DNA of 64,000 bases from JAHEFU01 sp020440645. GTDB lineage: Bacteria > 4484-113 > JAFGCY01. The position numbers were made by a program, and so were the translations under genes. The notes beneath the pieces were generated by a model. It had not been told where the DNA came from and made no database searches. It saw nothing but the letters and a program-made list of their open reading frames with translations. Below are positions 15,501 through 23,073 of the stretch, one piece after another. The stretch lies in contig JAGRNR010000012.1 of assembly GCA_020440645.1 (NCBI GenBank), positions 5,896-69,895 of the forward strand, written 5' to 3'. Positions within the stretch are counted from its first letter, which is position 1; each line of letters opens with the position of its first letter.

Positions 15501-15538
15501 AACGGGGATTGCCACGGCGATCCCCGTTTTTTTTATTT
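15501..15538 (+). terminator. Rho-independent terminator after SGNH gene
   Basis: AACGGGGA pairs with TCCCCGTT around a GCC/GGC inner stem, followed by eight T and then ATTTT. A textbook terminator. Confidence 0.9.
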
Positions 15539-15599
15539 TCCCGTTACAATAACGAACAGTTAACGGTCGGTTAACGATTCGTTAACGGGAGAATTACTA

Positions 15600-15704
15600 A
15601 TGGTTAGAAAGGCGTTGATTGTTCTTGGGGTGATCGGGGTCGTGATCGGGGCAAATGTCCTGCTGTTCGGGCCGATCTACAACATCGTAAACGTGATCCA
15701 GTAA
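15600..15704 (+). CDS. 34-residue hydrophobic small membrane protein
   Basis: A small gene encoding MVRKALIVLGVIGVVIGANV... to VNVIQ: a basic start, then one continuous hydrophobic span, then a short polar tail. GGGAG lies 9 nt before the ATG. It stands alone between the SGNH terminator (15501-15538) and its own terminator (15725-15762), which makes it a transcription unit and not a chance frame. Upstream 15541-15590 carries three GTTAACG repeats. Function unknown; size and topology match regulatory single-span peptides or type I toxins. Confidence 0.7.
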   Translation: MVRKALIVLGVIGVVIGANVLLFGPIYNIVNVIQ

Positions 15705-15724
15705 GCGAAGTCACGTCCACATTC

Positions 15725-15762
15725 AATGGCTGCCTCCTGGCGAAGGCGGCCATTTATCTTTT
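15725..15762 (+). terminator. Terminator of 34-residue membrane peptide gene
   Basis: AATGGCTGCC pairs with GGCGGCCATT (one G-U) around a ten-base loop, followed by TATCTTTT. Confidence 0.75.
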
Positions 15763-15774
15763 CTGGGCCGGGTA

Positions 15775-15780
15775 TATAAT
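15775..15780 (+). promoter_or_regulatory. -10 element of leaderless glycoside hydrolase-like gene
   Basis: TATAAT, six bases (CCATCC), ATG at 15787. Confidence 0.65.
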
Positions 15781-15786
15781 CCATCC

Positions 15787-17466
15787 ATGCTGCAAATCCT
15801 GGTGCGTGCCTGCACGCTCATACTGCTGATTGCGGCGCTGGCGCTGATTGGCGCCGCCGCCCCATCCGACACCAACGGCCCGGCATTCCCGCGGCTGGCA
15901 ATGTGGTTCCCGACCCATCCGAAGGCGAGCATGCTGGACCGTGCGCGCTTCGATGTGCTGGTAGGCGACTTCGCGACTGGCATCCCGGGGCAGCGTGCCA
16001 CGGGCCGCAAGAGCACGACGAGCTTCGCCTCGGAGCTGCGCAAGGCCAATCGCAGCACGAAGCTTCTGACCTACTACCGCCCGCTGGTGATCCGCCCGAG
16101 CTCGCTGTACGAGGGCACCCGCAAGCACAACCCGCTGCTGAAGAACTGGCCTGACAGCTGGTTCCTGACCGAGGCCGGCAGCACGCTGACGGCAAACATC
16201 AGTGCCAACAGCGGTCGCCTGAGCGTGGCTGACTGGCAGCAGAGCGGCGAGAGCCAGGGCAACAAGCCGAAGAAATGGGACATCTGGAAGGTCGGCCAGG
16301 ATGTGCAGGTGGACGGCGAGATCATGACAATCACCGCCGTTGACAAGGACTCAATGAGCATCACCGTCGAGCGCGGCATGAACGGCACCGCCGCCGTGGC
16401 GCATACCTCCGGCACCCGCGTGGCCCCGATGGCGCGCTTCTGGCGCGGCAGCTACATCATGAACATGACCGACTCCAGCGGCAGCGGCAGCGTGGACGGC
16501 GGCTCCGGCGAGAAGTACGCCCAGTACGCCTTCCGCATGAGCCTCGAAGGTGCCAACGAGTGGTTCAGCTATATCGGAGGCGACCAGGACGGCTTCCTAT
16601 GGGACATGATGCCTGACAACCTGAGCTGGGTGATGTGGGCCGAGACCAACAGCCTCGACCTCAACCGTGACAACGTGTCCGACACATTCGCGAGCATCGA
16701 CAGCGCCTGGACCAAGGCGCTCAATGACCACAAGGCGATGTTTAGCGGGCGTTTCCCCGGCAAGGCGATCGTGCGCAACCAGAGCCGCTCACGTGACTAC
16801 AACGCCTACAACGGCGAAAGCTTCGTGTCATTCCCGCATGACCAGTGGAACGCCCAGCGCGCCGTCAACACCGACGGCTGGACCCGCTTCTGGCACAACG
16901 TGTTCTTCGGCGACCGGGAGGAAGTGCGCGGCGGGATCACGGAATTCCAGAAAGGCACGAACCTGCCGAACTACACGCAGATCATCACTGACGACCTCGA
17001 GATGGACCTTGACGCCGCCGGCTTCCCCGAGCTGCGCAACCCGGACACAGCCACGATCTGGAAGCCGAACTACCGCAAGATGCGCTGGGGCATCTGCTCC
17101 GCCCTGCTGTCCGGCAGCTACTACGGCTATGTGATCACCACCGACGGCTACGGCCTGCGCGGCATCGAATGGTTCGATGAGTATGACGACGCCGGTGCGG
17201 GCCGCGGCTACCTCGGCTTCCCGAAGGGCGAGATCACGAAGATCGGCAAGAGCGGACAGAACAAGGACTGGGGCGTCTGGGCCCGCGAATACGACAAGGG
17301 CTATGTGATCGTCAACCCGCTGGACAAGGACATGACGGTGCCGCTGCCGGCCGGGAAATGGCAACGCATCAAGGGCACGCAGGTGCCGGAGGTCAACAGC
17401 GGCGCGATCGAGGAAGGCACGGTGACCGTGCCGAAGTTTGATGGACTGATCCTCAAGAGGATGTAG
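15787..17466 (+). CDS. Secreted putative glycoside hydrolase (GHL15-like TIM barrel)
   Basis: A 559-residue exported protein with an N-terminal hydrophobic signal (ACTLILLIAALALIGAAA). The body starts PRLAMWFPTHPKASMLDRARFDVLVGDF and runs through LLTYYRPLVIRPSS, DGFLWDMMPD and a C-terminal GVWAREYDKGYVIVNPLDKDMTVPLPAG, the layout of bacterial putative glycosidases with an (alpha/beta)8 barrel and a small beta domain. The Asp of GFLWDMMPD and the Asp/Glu in TDDLEMDLD are catalytic candidates. A beta insert near residues 170-220 (QVDGEIMTITAVDKDSMSI) resembles modules of carbohydrate or tail-type proteins. Probable extracellular polysaccharide-degrading enzyme; family assignment moderate. Confidence 0.6.
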   Translation: MLQILVRACTLILLIAALALIGAAAPSDTNGPAFPRLAMWFPTHPKASMLDRARFDVLVGDFATGIPGQRATGRKSTTSFASELRKANRSTKLLTYYRPLVIRPSSLYEGTRKHNPLLKNWPDSWFLTEAGSTLTANISANSGRLSVADWQQSGESQGNKPKKWDIWKVGQDVQVDGEIMTITAVDKDSMSITVERGMNGTAAVAHTSGTRVAPMARFWRGSYIMNMTDSSGSGSVDGGSGEKYAQYAFRMSLEGANEWFSYIGGDQDGFLWDMMPDNLSWVMWAETNSLDLNRDNVSDTFASIDSAWTKALNDHKAMFSGRFPGKAIVRNQSRSRDYNAYNGESFVSFPHDQWNAQRAVNTDGWTRFWHNVFFGDREEVRGGITEFQKGTNLPNYTQIITDDLEMDLDAAGFPELRNPDTATIWKPNYRKMRWGICSALLSGSYYGYVITTDGYGLRGIEWFDEYDDAGAGRGYLGFPKGEITKIGKSGQNKDWGVWAREYDKGYVIVNPLDKDMTVPLPAGKWQRIKGTQVPEVNSGAIEEGTVTVPKFDGLILKRM

Positions 17467-17562
17467 GAGCTGGGTTGTAGGGGGTAGCAAGCAAGGAACT
17501 GGGACCTAGGACCTGGGTTGTAGCAGACTGGTACCAGTACTCTACCGAATAAAGCTACACGC

Positions 17563-17591
17563 TTGACAGGTAAATTTTTGTGCAGTATAAT
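17563..17591 (+). promoter_or_regulatory. Perfect-consensus sigma-70 promoter with overlapping inverted repeat
   Basis: TTGACA, 17-nt spacer, TATAAT, an exact consensus match. The -10 overlaps the left arm GTGCAGTA (17580-17587) of an inverted repeat whose right arm TACTGCAC (17614-17621) abuts the ATG at 17622, so an operator is plausible. Confidence 0.85.
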
Positions 17592-17621
17592 GACACATCC
17601 AGTAAATGGAAGGTACTGCAC

Positions 17622-17996
17622 ATGTCCATTCGTACTTATCAGGACCTGACTGTCTGGCAGCGCTCAATTGACTTGATTGAGGCTGTCTACTCACTTACCT
17701 CGGCATTTCCGCAGGATGAGAGGTTTGGCCTGACTTCGCAGATGCGCCGCGCGGCTGTCTCTATCGCTGCCAACATCGCAGAGGGTTACGGCAGAAACAG
17801 TCGCAAAGAGTATGCGTACTTCGTCGGAATCGCTTTCGGTTCCTCACGCGAGCTGGAAACTCTACTTGTTGTTGCCAACAGAATCGGGATCACGGTGGAA
17901 GACAACTGTACTCAAAGCCGAGCTCTACTGGATGAATGCTGCCGCATGCTGAACGTCCTTTACCGCAAACTGAGGGACAGTCCGCAGGAAGCCTGA
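17622..17996 (+). CDS. Four-helix-bundle protein (S23/23S rRNA IVP family)
   Basis: A 124-residue helical protein with the family's hallmark start YQDLTVWQRSIDLIEAVY, then FGLTSQMRRAAVSIAANIAEGYGRNSRKEYAYFVGIAFGSSRELET. Members are found in intervening sequences of 23S rRNA and as free-standing genes; the biochemical role is not established. Start at 17622 has GGAAGG 8 nt upstream. There is no rRNA nearby, so this is a free-standing copy, and it carries the best promoter in the window. Confidence 0.9.
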   Translation: MSIRTYQDLTVWQRSIDLIEAVYSLTSAFPQDERFGLTSQMRRAAVSIAANIAEGYGRNSRKEYAYFVGIAFGSSRELETLLVVANRIGITVEDNCTQSRALLDECCRMLNVLYRKLRDSPQEA

Positions 17997-18075
17997 TAAG
18001 ATCGCCGCCAGTTGGAGTCCTCGGCAAAACGGGTAAGCAGGTTCCGCTACCCCCGACAACCAAGCTCCCAGATCC

Positions 18076-18798
18076 TCAGTTGCTCTTGCTCGGCAGATAC
18101 GGAATCAGCCGCAGTGCCAGTTCGCGGATCACCTGGTGCTGCAGCCAGACCTTGCCCGGGCCGGTCAGCGTTGCCAGTGCCAGCCCCTCGCCCGACAGGA
18201 AGATGTTCTTCAGCTTCTTCTGGATCTCGAAGTTGTACTGCACCGTGTCCTCGAAGGCGGCGATGTGCCCGCTGTCAACCTTGATGGTCTGGCCGGCCTC
18301 CAGTTCCACCACGGATAGCTCGCCGTCAATCTCAAGGAACACCGTGCCCGGGCCGCTCATGCGCTGCAGGAAGAAGCCCTCGCCGCCGAGGAAGCCCTTG
18401 CCAAGCCCGGTGGTCTCCATCTTGATCGTGCAGCTGTCCTGGCTGCACAGGAAGCTGCCGCGCTGTGCCACGAGGCTGCGCCCCGGCAGGATGTCGTAGG
18501 GCACGATGTGCCCCGGGAAGCTGGAGGCGAAGGCCACGCGCCCGCTGGAGCCTTCTGCCTGGAAGTAGTTGAGGAACACACTCTCGCCGGAGATCGCGCG
18601 GTTGAGCGCGCCGCCCAGCATCCCCATCAGCCCGCCGCCGCTTTCCGGCATCGAGGTGTCGAGGTCGATGTTCGGGTCCATCCAGATCATCCCGCCGGTT
18701 TCGCTCATCACCCGCTGGCCCGGCTGCAGGTGCAGTTCCACGATCTGGTGGATCGTGCCGCGGATCTCATAGTTCAGTCCAGTTGCGCTGATTGCCAT
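18076..18798 (-). CDS. AIM24/TIGR00266-family protein
   Basis: A 240-residue beta-rich protein of the AIM24 family (related to mitochondrial Aim24 and tryptophan RNA-binding attenuator-like folds). Typical features: YEIRGTIHQIVELHLQPGQRVMSETGGMIWMDPNIDLDTSM, the Gly-rich GGGLMGMLGGALNRAISGESVFLNYF, and a C-terminal GEGLALATLTGPGKVWLQ. Start at 18798 has AAGGA about 9 nt upstream. Role in bacteria is unknown. It is divergently adjacent to the orphan 630-residue gene. Confidence 0.88.
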   Translation of the reverse strand: MAISATGLNYEIRGTIHQIVELHLQPGQRVMSETGGMIWMDPNIDLDTSMPESGGGLMGMLGGALNRAISGESVFLNYFQAEGSSGRVAFASSFPGHIVPYDILPGRSLVAQRGSFLCSQDSCTIKMETTGLGKGFLGGEGFFLQRMSGPGTVFLEIDGELSVVELEAGQTIKVDSGHIAAFEDTVQYNFEIQKKLKNIFLSGEGLALATLTGPGKVWLQHQVIRELALRLIPYLPSKSN

Positions 18799-18876
18799 TG
18801 CCAGCCATCCTTGTCGGCGTCTGCCGTGATGGGCTGATTCTAGCAGCCCCGCGAGGCCCGGCCGGGATACCTTGCC

Positions 18877-18882
18877 TATAAT
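18877..18882 (+). promoter_or_regulatory. -10 element of near-leaderless promoter
   Basis: TATAAT followed by eight bases (CAGGTGAC) and ATG at 18891. The AGGTG could serve as a weak binding site only if transcription began earlier than expected. Confidence 0.6.
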
Positions 18883-18890
18883 CAGGTGAC

Positions 18891-20783
18891 ATGTCGAACA
18901 GCGGGGGTCACACAGTCGGGAGCGGGGCACTGCGCATTGAGTACGGCCCGCTGCCGCAGGTCCGGCAGGCCGCCGACTACGCTGCACTGCTTGACCATTT
19001 CCGTGCCCCGCTGAGCATTGTGCTGCAAAGCGGCACAATCGTGTCCTTTGGCAACTCCTTTCCGCTGCTGCAGTTCGCGCTGGACTTCGCCGCCTGGTGC
19101 TGCCCGCATGCATGGTGGCTGTTCGAGCAGTACCCGCAGCTGCGTGATGAAATGGAGCACCTGCCCGGCGGACTGGCGGCACAGGACTTCGCCCTGCTGG
19201 ACGATGAAGGTGACCTGATCATCGCATTCAGCGCTGACCCGCCGCAGCTCATCCGTGAGGACCTGTCCGCTGACAACGGGCTGGAACGGATCGAACTCGG
19301 GATTGACAGCGCGGCCCTGCGTGAGCTTGGTACGTCCCTGCTGGCGCACCTCGCCGCCAGCATCGCGTCCCAGTCCGGCTGGGACATCGCGCCGCTGATC
19401 ACACGCAGGCCGCAACGCTTTCTCACAAAGGCTCCCGGCCGCAGTGTGGCGCGCGAGCTGGACATCCCCAGGCTGCTGGACTGGCCGGAGAGCAAGGGCA
19501 AGGTGGAGCAGGGGGAGTGGCAGGCCGACTGGTGGCTGTTTGAGCCCGGCGTTGACATTTCCGGGCCGGATGAGCTGATGCCGGTGATCACCGGCAGCCT
19601 GGTGCTGCGCCGCCGGGTGGCGGAGATGGTCCGCCTGCCGGATGTGCAGCTGCTGGAATTCCTGCACAGCGCACTGGACTGGCTGAGCGACGCCAGCCAC
19701 CAGAGCATGCGCCTGCACCGGGGCAGCAGTGCCGGCGGCCCGGTCTGGGGCGGCTTTGAGCTGGGTGATCCCGCGACCGGCAAGCTGCTTTTGGCAATGC
19801 GCCGCCGGGGCAAGCGCATCGAACTGCTCAGCGGCGCCAACCCGGTGCGTGGCAACGAGCTGCCGGAGAAGGAATTCGGCCTGCTGCTGCTGGAACTGGC
19901 AACGCAGCTGGTCCACGAGCTGCATGAACGCACCGGCTGGTCGGCCCTGCCGCTGTTCGCGCGCCAGTCGGTTTCGCTGAGGGAGCCGCGCCCGGCCGTG
20001 CTGCCGCGCTTCGATCTGCTGAAGCTGGTGCTGGAATGGCCCGGCAGCCGCAGCATCGCCGGCCGCGAGAAGCGCCTGCCCGCCGCCCAGGTGCCGAACA
20101 TCCCGATGGAGGTGCTGCTGGAGGGGCCGAATGAGGCCTTCCCGGTGCAGGGACAGTCCGGCCTCGCACTGCAGGTTGACATCAGCCTGATGGAACTCAC
20201 CGCACTGCCCTCCACGCCGGCCGACCTGCAGGAGATGCTGCGCGCCGGGGTGACCGTCAGCCGCGGCAGCCGCCACCTGCTGCATGTTGACAACGGTGTG
20301 CCGCTCTTGGACTTCACGCTCAACTGCCTGATCTGGCTCTGCCGCCATGACAGCGTCAGCCCGGCTGCCAGCCGCGAGCGCGACCCGCGCCGCCGGGGCC
20401 GCCCGGTGGACTTCATCCTCGAATACCCCGGCGAACCTGCGCTGCGCATCGGCCTGCGCGAGGACCTGGACGGCTACCTGTTCGTGCTGGAGCGCGATGG
20501 CCAGCCGGCGGGCTCACACAATGTGGCAATCAGCCGCGGGGAATGCATGGTGCTGATGCTGGACATCGCCAGGGCACTGGTGCTGGCGGTGCACCAGCGC
20601 TGGGGCTGGGACATCCGCTCTCTGTTCGGCCCGCGCAGCTTCTACTACAGCGAGCGCGCCCTGCAGCGGGCGGAGACGATCGGCTACATGAACATCGAAC
20701 GTGACGTGAAGGAACTGAGCGACTGGCGCAATGGCATCGCCCGCGACCCGGCGGGCTGCCTGTGGAACATCAGGCTGTGGTAG
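18891..20783 (+). CDS. Orphan 630-residue protein with a triplicated domain
   Basis: I do not recognise this protein. It has no signal peptide or membrane span and is rich in Leu, Arg and Trp. It contains three related units of about 150-190 residues. Each has a hydrophobic helix of the type LLQFALDFAAWC, LLEFLHSALDWLSD or LLDFTLNCLIWLC, then a beta segment, then a long helix. The units end with GWDIAPLI (about residue 165), GWSALPLF (about 350) and GWDIRSLF (about 572). It is transcribed alone from a near-leaderless promoter. The repeat structure suggests a scaffold or an inhibitor-type protein, but nothing in the sequence identifies a reaction. Confidence 0.75.
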   Translation: MSNSGGHTVGSGALRIEYGPLPQVRQAADYAALLDHFRAPLSIVLQSGTIVSFGNSFPLLQFALDFAAWCCPHAWWLFEQYPQLRDEMEHLPGGLAAQDFALLDDEGDLIIAFSADPPQLIREDLSADNGLERIELGIDSAALRELGTSLLAHLAASIASQSGWDIAPLITRRPQRFLTKAPGRSVARELDIPRLLDWPESKGKVEQGEWQADWWLFEPGVDISGPDELMPVITGSLVLRRRVAEMVRLPDVQLLEFLHSALDWLSDASHQSMRLHRGSSAGGPVWGGFELGDPATGKLLLAMRRRGKRIELLSGANPVRGNELPEKEFGLLLLELATQLVHELHERTGWSALPLFARQSVSLREPRPAVLPRFDLLKLVLEWPGSRSIAGREKRLPAAQVPNIPMEVLLEGPNEAFPVQGQSGLALQVDISLMELTALPSTPADLQEMLRAGVTVSRGSRHLLHVDNGVPLLDFTLNCLIWLCRHDSVSPAASRERDPRRRGRPVDFILEYPGEPALRIGLREDLDGYLFVLERDGQPAGSHNVAISRGECMVLMLDIARALVLAVHQRWGWDIRSLFGPRSFYYSERALQRAETIGYMNIERDVKELSDWRNGIARDPAGCLWNIRLW

Positions 20784-20839
20784 CGGAGGTCAGCTGTAAG
20801 GCTGACAATCACGCCTGCGGCGTGACCTTCGGCGGTGGT

Positions 20840-20906
20840 CTGACAACGGGCTGCAGGTTGCAGGTTGCTGGTTGCTGGTTGGAGCTGCGGCACTTTCCGC
20901 TACACC
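20840..20906. repeat. GGTTGCAGG-type G/T-rich repeat copy
   Basis: GGGCTGCAGGTTGCAGGTTGC and GGTTGCTGGTTGG in tandem, followed by AGCTCCCAGCTCC. A single-orientation copy of the dispersed intergenic repeat, lying just beyond the kbl stop. Confidence 0.65.
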
Positions 20907-22142
20907 CTAGCTCCCAGCTCCTACGTCCTTCTTTATCACTCCATGCTTCTCGCCGCAGCGGATGAAGGCCTCCACGCAGTGGTCGATCTGCTCCGTGGTG
21001 TGGCTCGCTGACAACTGCACGCGGATGCGCGCCTTGCCCATCGGTACCACCGGGTGGCTGAAGCCGATCACGTAGATCCCCTCGTCCAGCATCGAGCGCG
21101 CCATGTCGGCAGCCAGGCGGGCATCGCCAAACATCACTGGCACGATCGGGCTCTCGCCCTGCACCAGTGTGAAGCCGGCGGCTTCCATGCGCTTCCTGAA
21201 ATGCGCGGCGTTGGCTTCCAGCGTGTCGCGCAGCGCGGTGCTTTCCGACAGCATGTCCATCACTTCCAGCGCGCCGTAGATCACCGACGGCGGCACCGCA
21301 TTGCTGAACAGGTACGGGCGCCCGCGGTTGCGCAGCATGCTGACAATCTCCGGCGGGCCGGCCACCAGGCCGCCTGAGGCACCTCCGAGCGCCTTGCCGA
21401 GCGTGGTGGTGATAACGTCCACCTTGTCCATCACATTGTGGTGCTCATGCGTACCGCGACCCGTCTTGCCGATGAAGCCCGTGGCATGGCTGTCGTCAAC
21501 CACGAGCAGCGCGCCGTACTTCTCGCACAGTTCAGCAATGCGGTCCAGCGGCGCAATCATGCCGTCCATCGAGAACACGCCGTCGGTGACGACGCACATG
21601 CTGCGGGCCTTGTCCTGCCACATCTGAAGCTTCTTCTCGAGGTGCTCCGCGTCACTGTTCTTGTAGGTGTCGCGCTGGGCCTCGCACAGGCGGATGCCGT
21701 CAATCAGCGAGGCGTGGATCAGGCGGTCGGAGATGATCACGTCCTCCTTGCCGAAGAACACCTCGAAGAAGGCCGCGTTGGCATCGAAGCAGGATGCGAA
21801 TAGGATCGCCGCCGGCAGGCCGAGGAACTCAGCCAGCCGCTGCTCCAGCATGTTGTGGCTGTCCTGGGTGCCGCAGATGAAGCGCACGCTGGACATGCCG
21901 TAGCCACGCTCGTCGAGTCCCTTGTGGGCGGCTTCGACGACGCGCGGGTGGCTGGCCAGGCCGAGGTAGTTGTTGGCACAGAAGTTGAGTACCCTGCGGG
22001 CCGGGCTGCCGAGCGGGTATTCGACCTCGATCTCCACGCCCTGGGCGCTCTTGATGTAGCGCTCATCCTTGGTCAGGCCGGCTTCGTCGACCTCCTTCAG
22101 CGTCTGCTGCAGCCTGTCGCGCAGCTCCTTTGTGTAGGCCAT
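20907..22142 (-). CDS. kbl: 2-amino-3-ketobutyrate CoA ligase / alpha-oxoamine synthase
   Basis: A 411-residue PLP enzyme of the alpha-oxoamine synthase family, closest to Kbl, which joins glycine and acetyl-CoA (reverse: threonine catabolism). Clear matches: NFCANNYLGLASHP, SVRFICGTQDSHNMLEQRLAEFLG, TDGVFSMDGMIAPL, DDSHATGF (PLP-binding Asp/His), TTLGKALGGASGG (Schiff-base Lys) and RGRPYLFSN. GGGGAG lies about 6 nt before the ATG. It follows an acyl carrier protein gene by 43 nt, which is unexpected for a CoA-using Kbl and suggests the acyl donor may be ACP-bound. No threonine dehydrogenase is nearby. Confidence 0.88.
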   Translation of the reverse strand: MAYTKELRDRLQQTLKEVDEAGLTKDERYIKSAQGVEIEVEYPLGSPARRVLNFCANNYLGLASHPRVVEAAHKGLDERGYGMSSVRFICGTQDSHNMLEQRLAEFLGLPAAILFASCFDANAAFFEVFFGKEDVIISDRLIHASLIDGIRLCEAQRDTYKNSDAEHLEKKLQMWQDKARSMCVVTDGVFSMDGMIAPLDRIAELCEKYGALLVVDDSHATGFIGKTGRGTHEHHNVMDKVDVITTTLGKALGGASGGLVAGPPEIVSMLRNRGRPYLFSNAVPPSVIYGALEVMDMLSESTALRDTLEANAAHFRKRMEAAGFTLVQGESPIVPVMFGDARLAADMARSMLDEGIYVIGFSHPVVPMGKARIRVQLSASHTTEQIDHCVEAFIRCGEKHGVIKKDVGAGS

Positions 22143-22185
22143 CTTCAGCTCCCCGCGCCGCTGGCGCTTAGTTGTGTGTGCAGGA

Positions 22186-22440
22186 CTACTGGCGTTCCTG
22201 CAGCTTGCGGTTGACAAGCGACTGGATGCGGCTGACGGTCTCGAATTCCTCCGTGCTGGCCTCGTCGTCGTCAATCTCGATCTCGAATTCCTGCTCCAGG
22301 TACATCTTCAGGCTGACCATGGAGAATGAGTCCACCAGCCCGCTGGAGATCAGCGGGGTGTTGTCATCGACCTCCGTGCCGTCGTCAACGTACTCATCGT
22401 AGATGAACTGGATGATCTTGTCCCTCAGTTCTGAACTCAC
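22186..22440 (-). CDS. Acyl carrier protein
   Basis: An 84-residue acidic helical protein with the phosphopantetheine site LVDSFSMVSL (Ser within DSFS), the core of all acyl carrier proteins. The GTG start at 22440 has GGAGG close upstream; the longer frame beginning MNPAPRR has no binding site. It is not next to fatty acid synthase genes but pairs with the kbl-like gene directly downstream, so it is probably a dedicated carrier for that enzyme. A TATAAT about 45 nt upstream (22487-22492) is the likely -10. Confidence 0.85.
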   Translation of the reverse strand: MSSELRDKIIQFIYDEYVDDGTEVDDNTPLISSGLVDSFSMVSLKMYLEQEFEIEIDDDEASTEEFETVSRIQSLVNRKLQERQ

Positions 22441-22517
22441 AGTGGTCCTCCAACAGTCTGGCAATCTGCGCCTTGGCGCCGGGTTCAATTATAGCGAAGC
22501 GCCGGCCGGGCAGCGCC

Positions 22518-23003
22518 TCAGGAATCCATCGGCCGCGCACCGGGCCAGCCATCGTCGTAGACGAAGATCGACAGCACGCTGACCCCGCTTTCCACGTCGA
22601 GGTGCAGCTGCGTGATGTACTTGCCGTCGGTCGAGATGAATTCGCGGGTGAGCGGCTTGTCCCAGTTGAGCTGGTAGCCCAGCGCCTCATGCTGCGAGTT
22701 GAACAGGCCGAGCTGCTCCTCCCAACTCAGCGGGCAGGTGTATGCGGTGCTCCACATGTGCCCGCTGTTCTCGCTGCGCTCGTTGAAGGGCATCCCGCTG
22801 GCGCGGTAGGGGTCGCCCTCATCGGCCGGGAATGCGCCGGGCAGCGTGGCCGGGGAGGAACCAGCCGGCACGGCGATTGCGGCCACCGGCCACTTTTGCG
22901 GCATCGGGAAGGAAACCGCCTCGGAGGCACTGGCCTGTTCATGCCTGTTGCAGCCCGTGGCTATCAGGCACAGCGCCAGCAGGCTCAGGCAGAATTTCAG
23001 CAC
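22518..23003 (-). CDS. Small lipoprotein of unknown function
   Basis: A 161-residue protein with lipobox IATGC at about residue 18 and NRHEQ after the Cys, so it is membrane-anchored. The mature part contains Trp, Tyr and acidic residues (SGHMWSTAYTCPLSWEEQLG, FISTDGKYITQLHLDVE) with one internal Cys. No family recognised. The start codon is GTG, with TAAGAT exactly six bases upstream, another leaderless-type arrangement. Confidence 0.65.
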   Translation of the reverse strand: MLKFCLSLLALCLIATGCNRHEQASASEAVSFPMPQKWPVAAIAVPAGSSPATLPGAFPADEGDPYRASGMPFNERSENSGHMWSTAYTCPLSWEEQLGLFNSQHEALGYQLNWDKPLTREFISTDGKYITQLHLDVESGVSVLSIFVYDDGWPGARPMDS

Positions 23004-23058
23004 AGGTACATCTTACCGTGGATGCCGCCGTGGGCTGGCGGGAGGGCTATGTTGTAGG

Positions 23059-23064
23059 TATAAT
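23059..23064 (+). promoter_or_regulatory. -10 element of leaderless ffh promoter
   Basis: TATAAT with nine bases before the ATG at 23074; no purine-rich binding site in between. Confidence 0.65.
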
Positions 23065-23073
23065 CTTCGTCCT

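Noticed and set aside
17622..17996. Four-helix-bundle gene as a marker of a 23S rRNA intervening sequence
   Set aside because: No rRNA sequence is seen on either side.
18882..20348. 488-residue minus-strand open frame opposite the 630-residue orphan
   Set aside because: The plus frame has an ordered repeat structure and a promoter at the start; the minus frame is Gln/Ala/His-rich shadow sequence.
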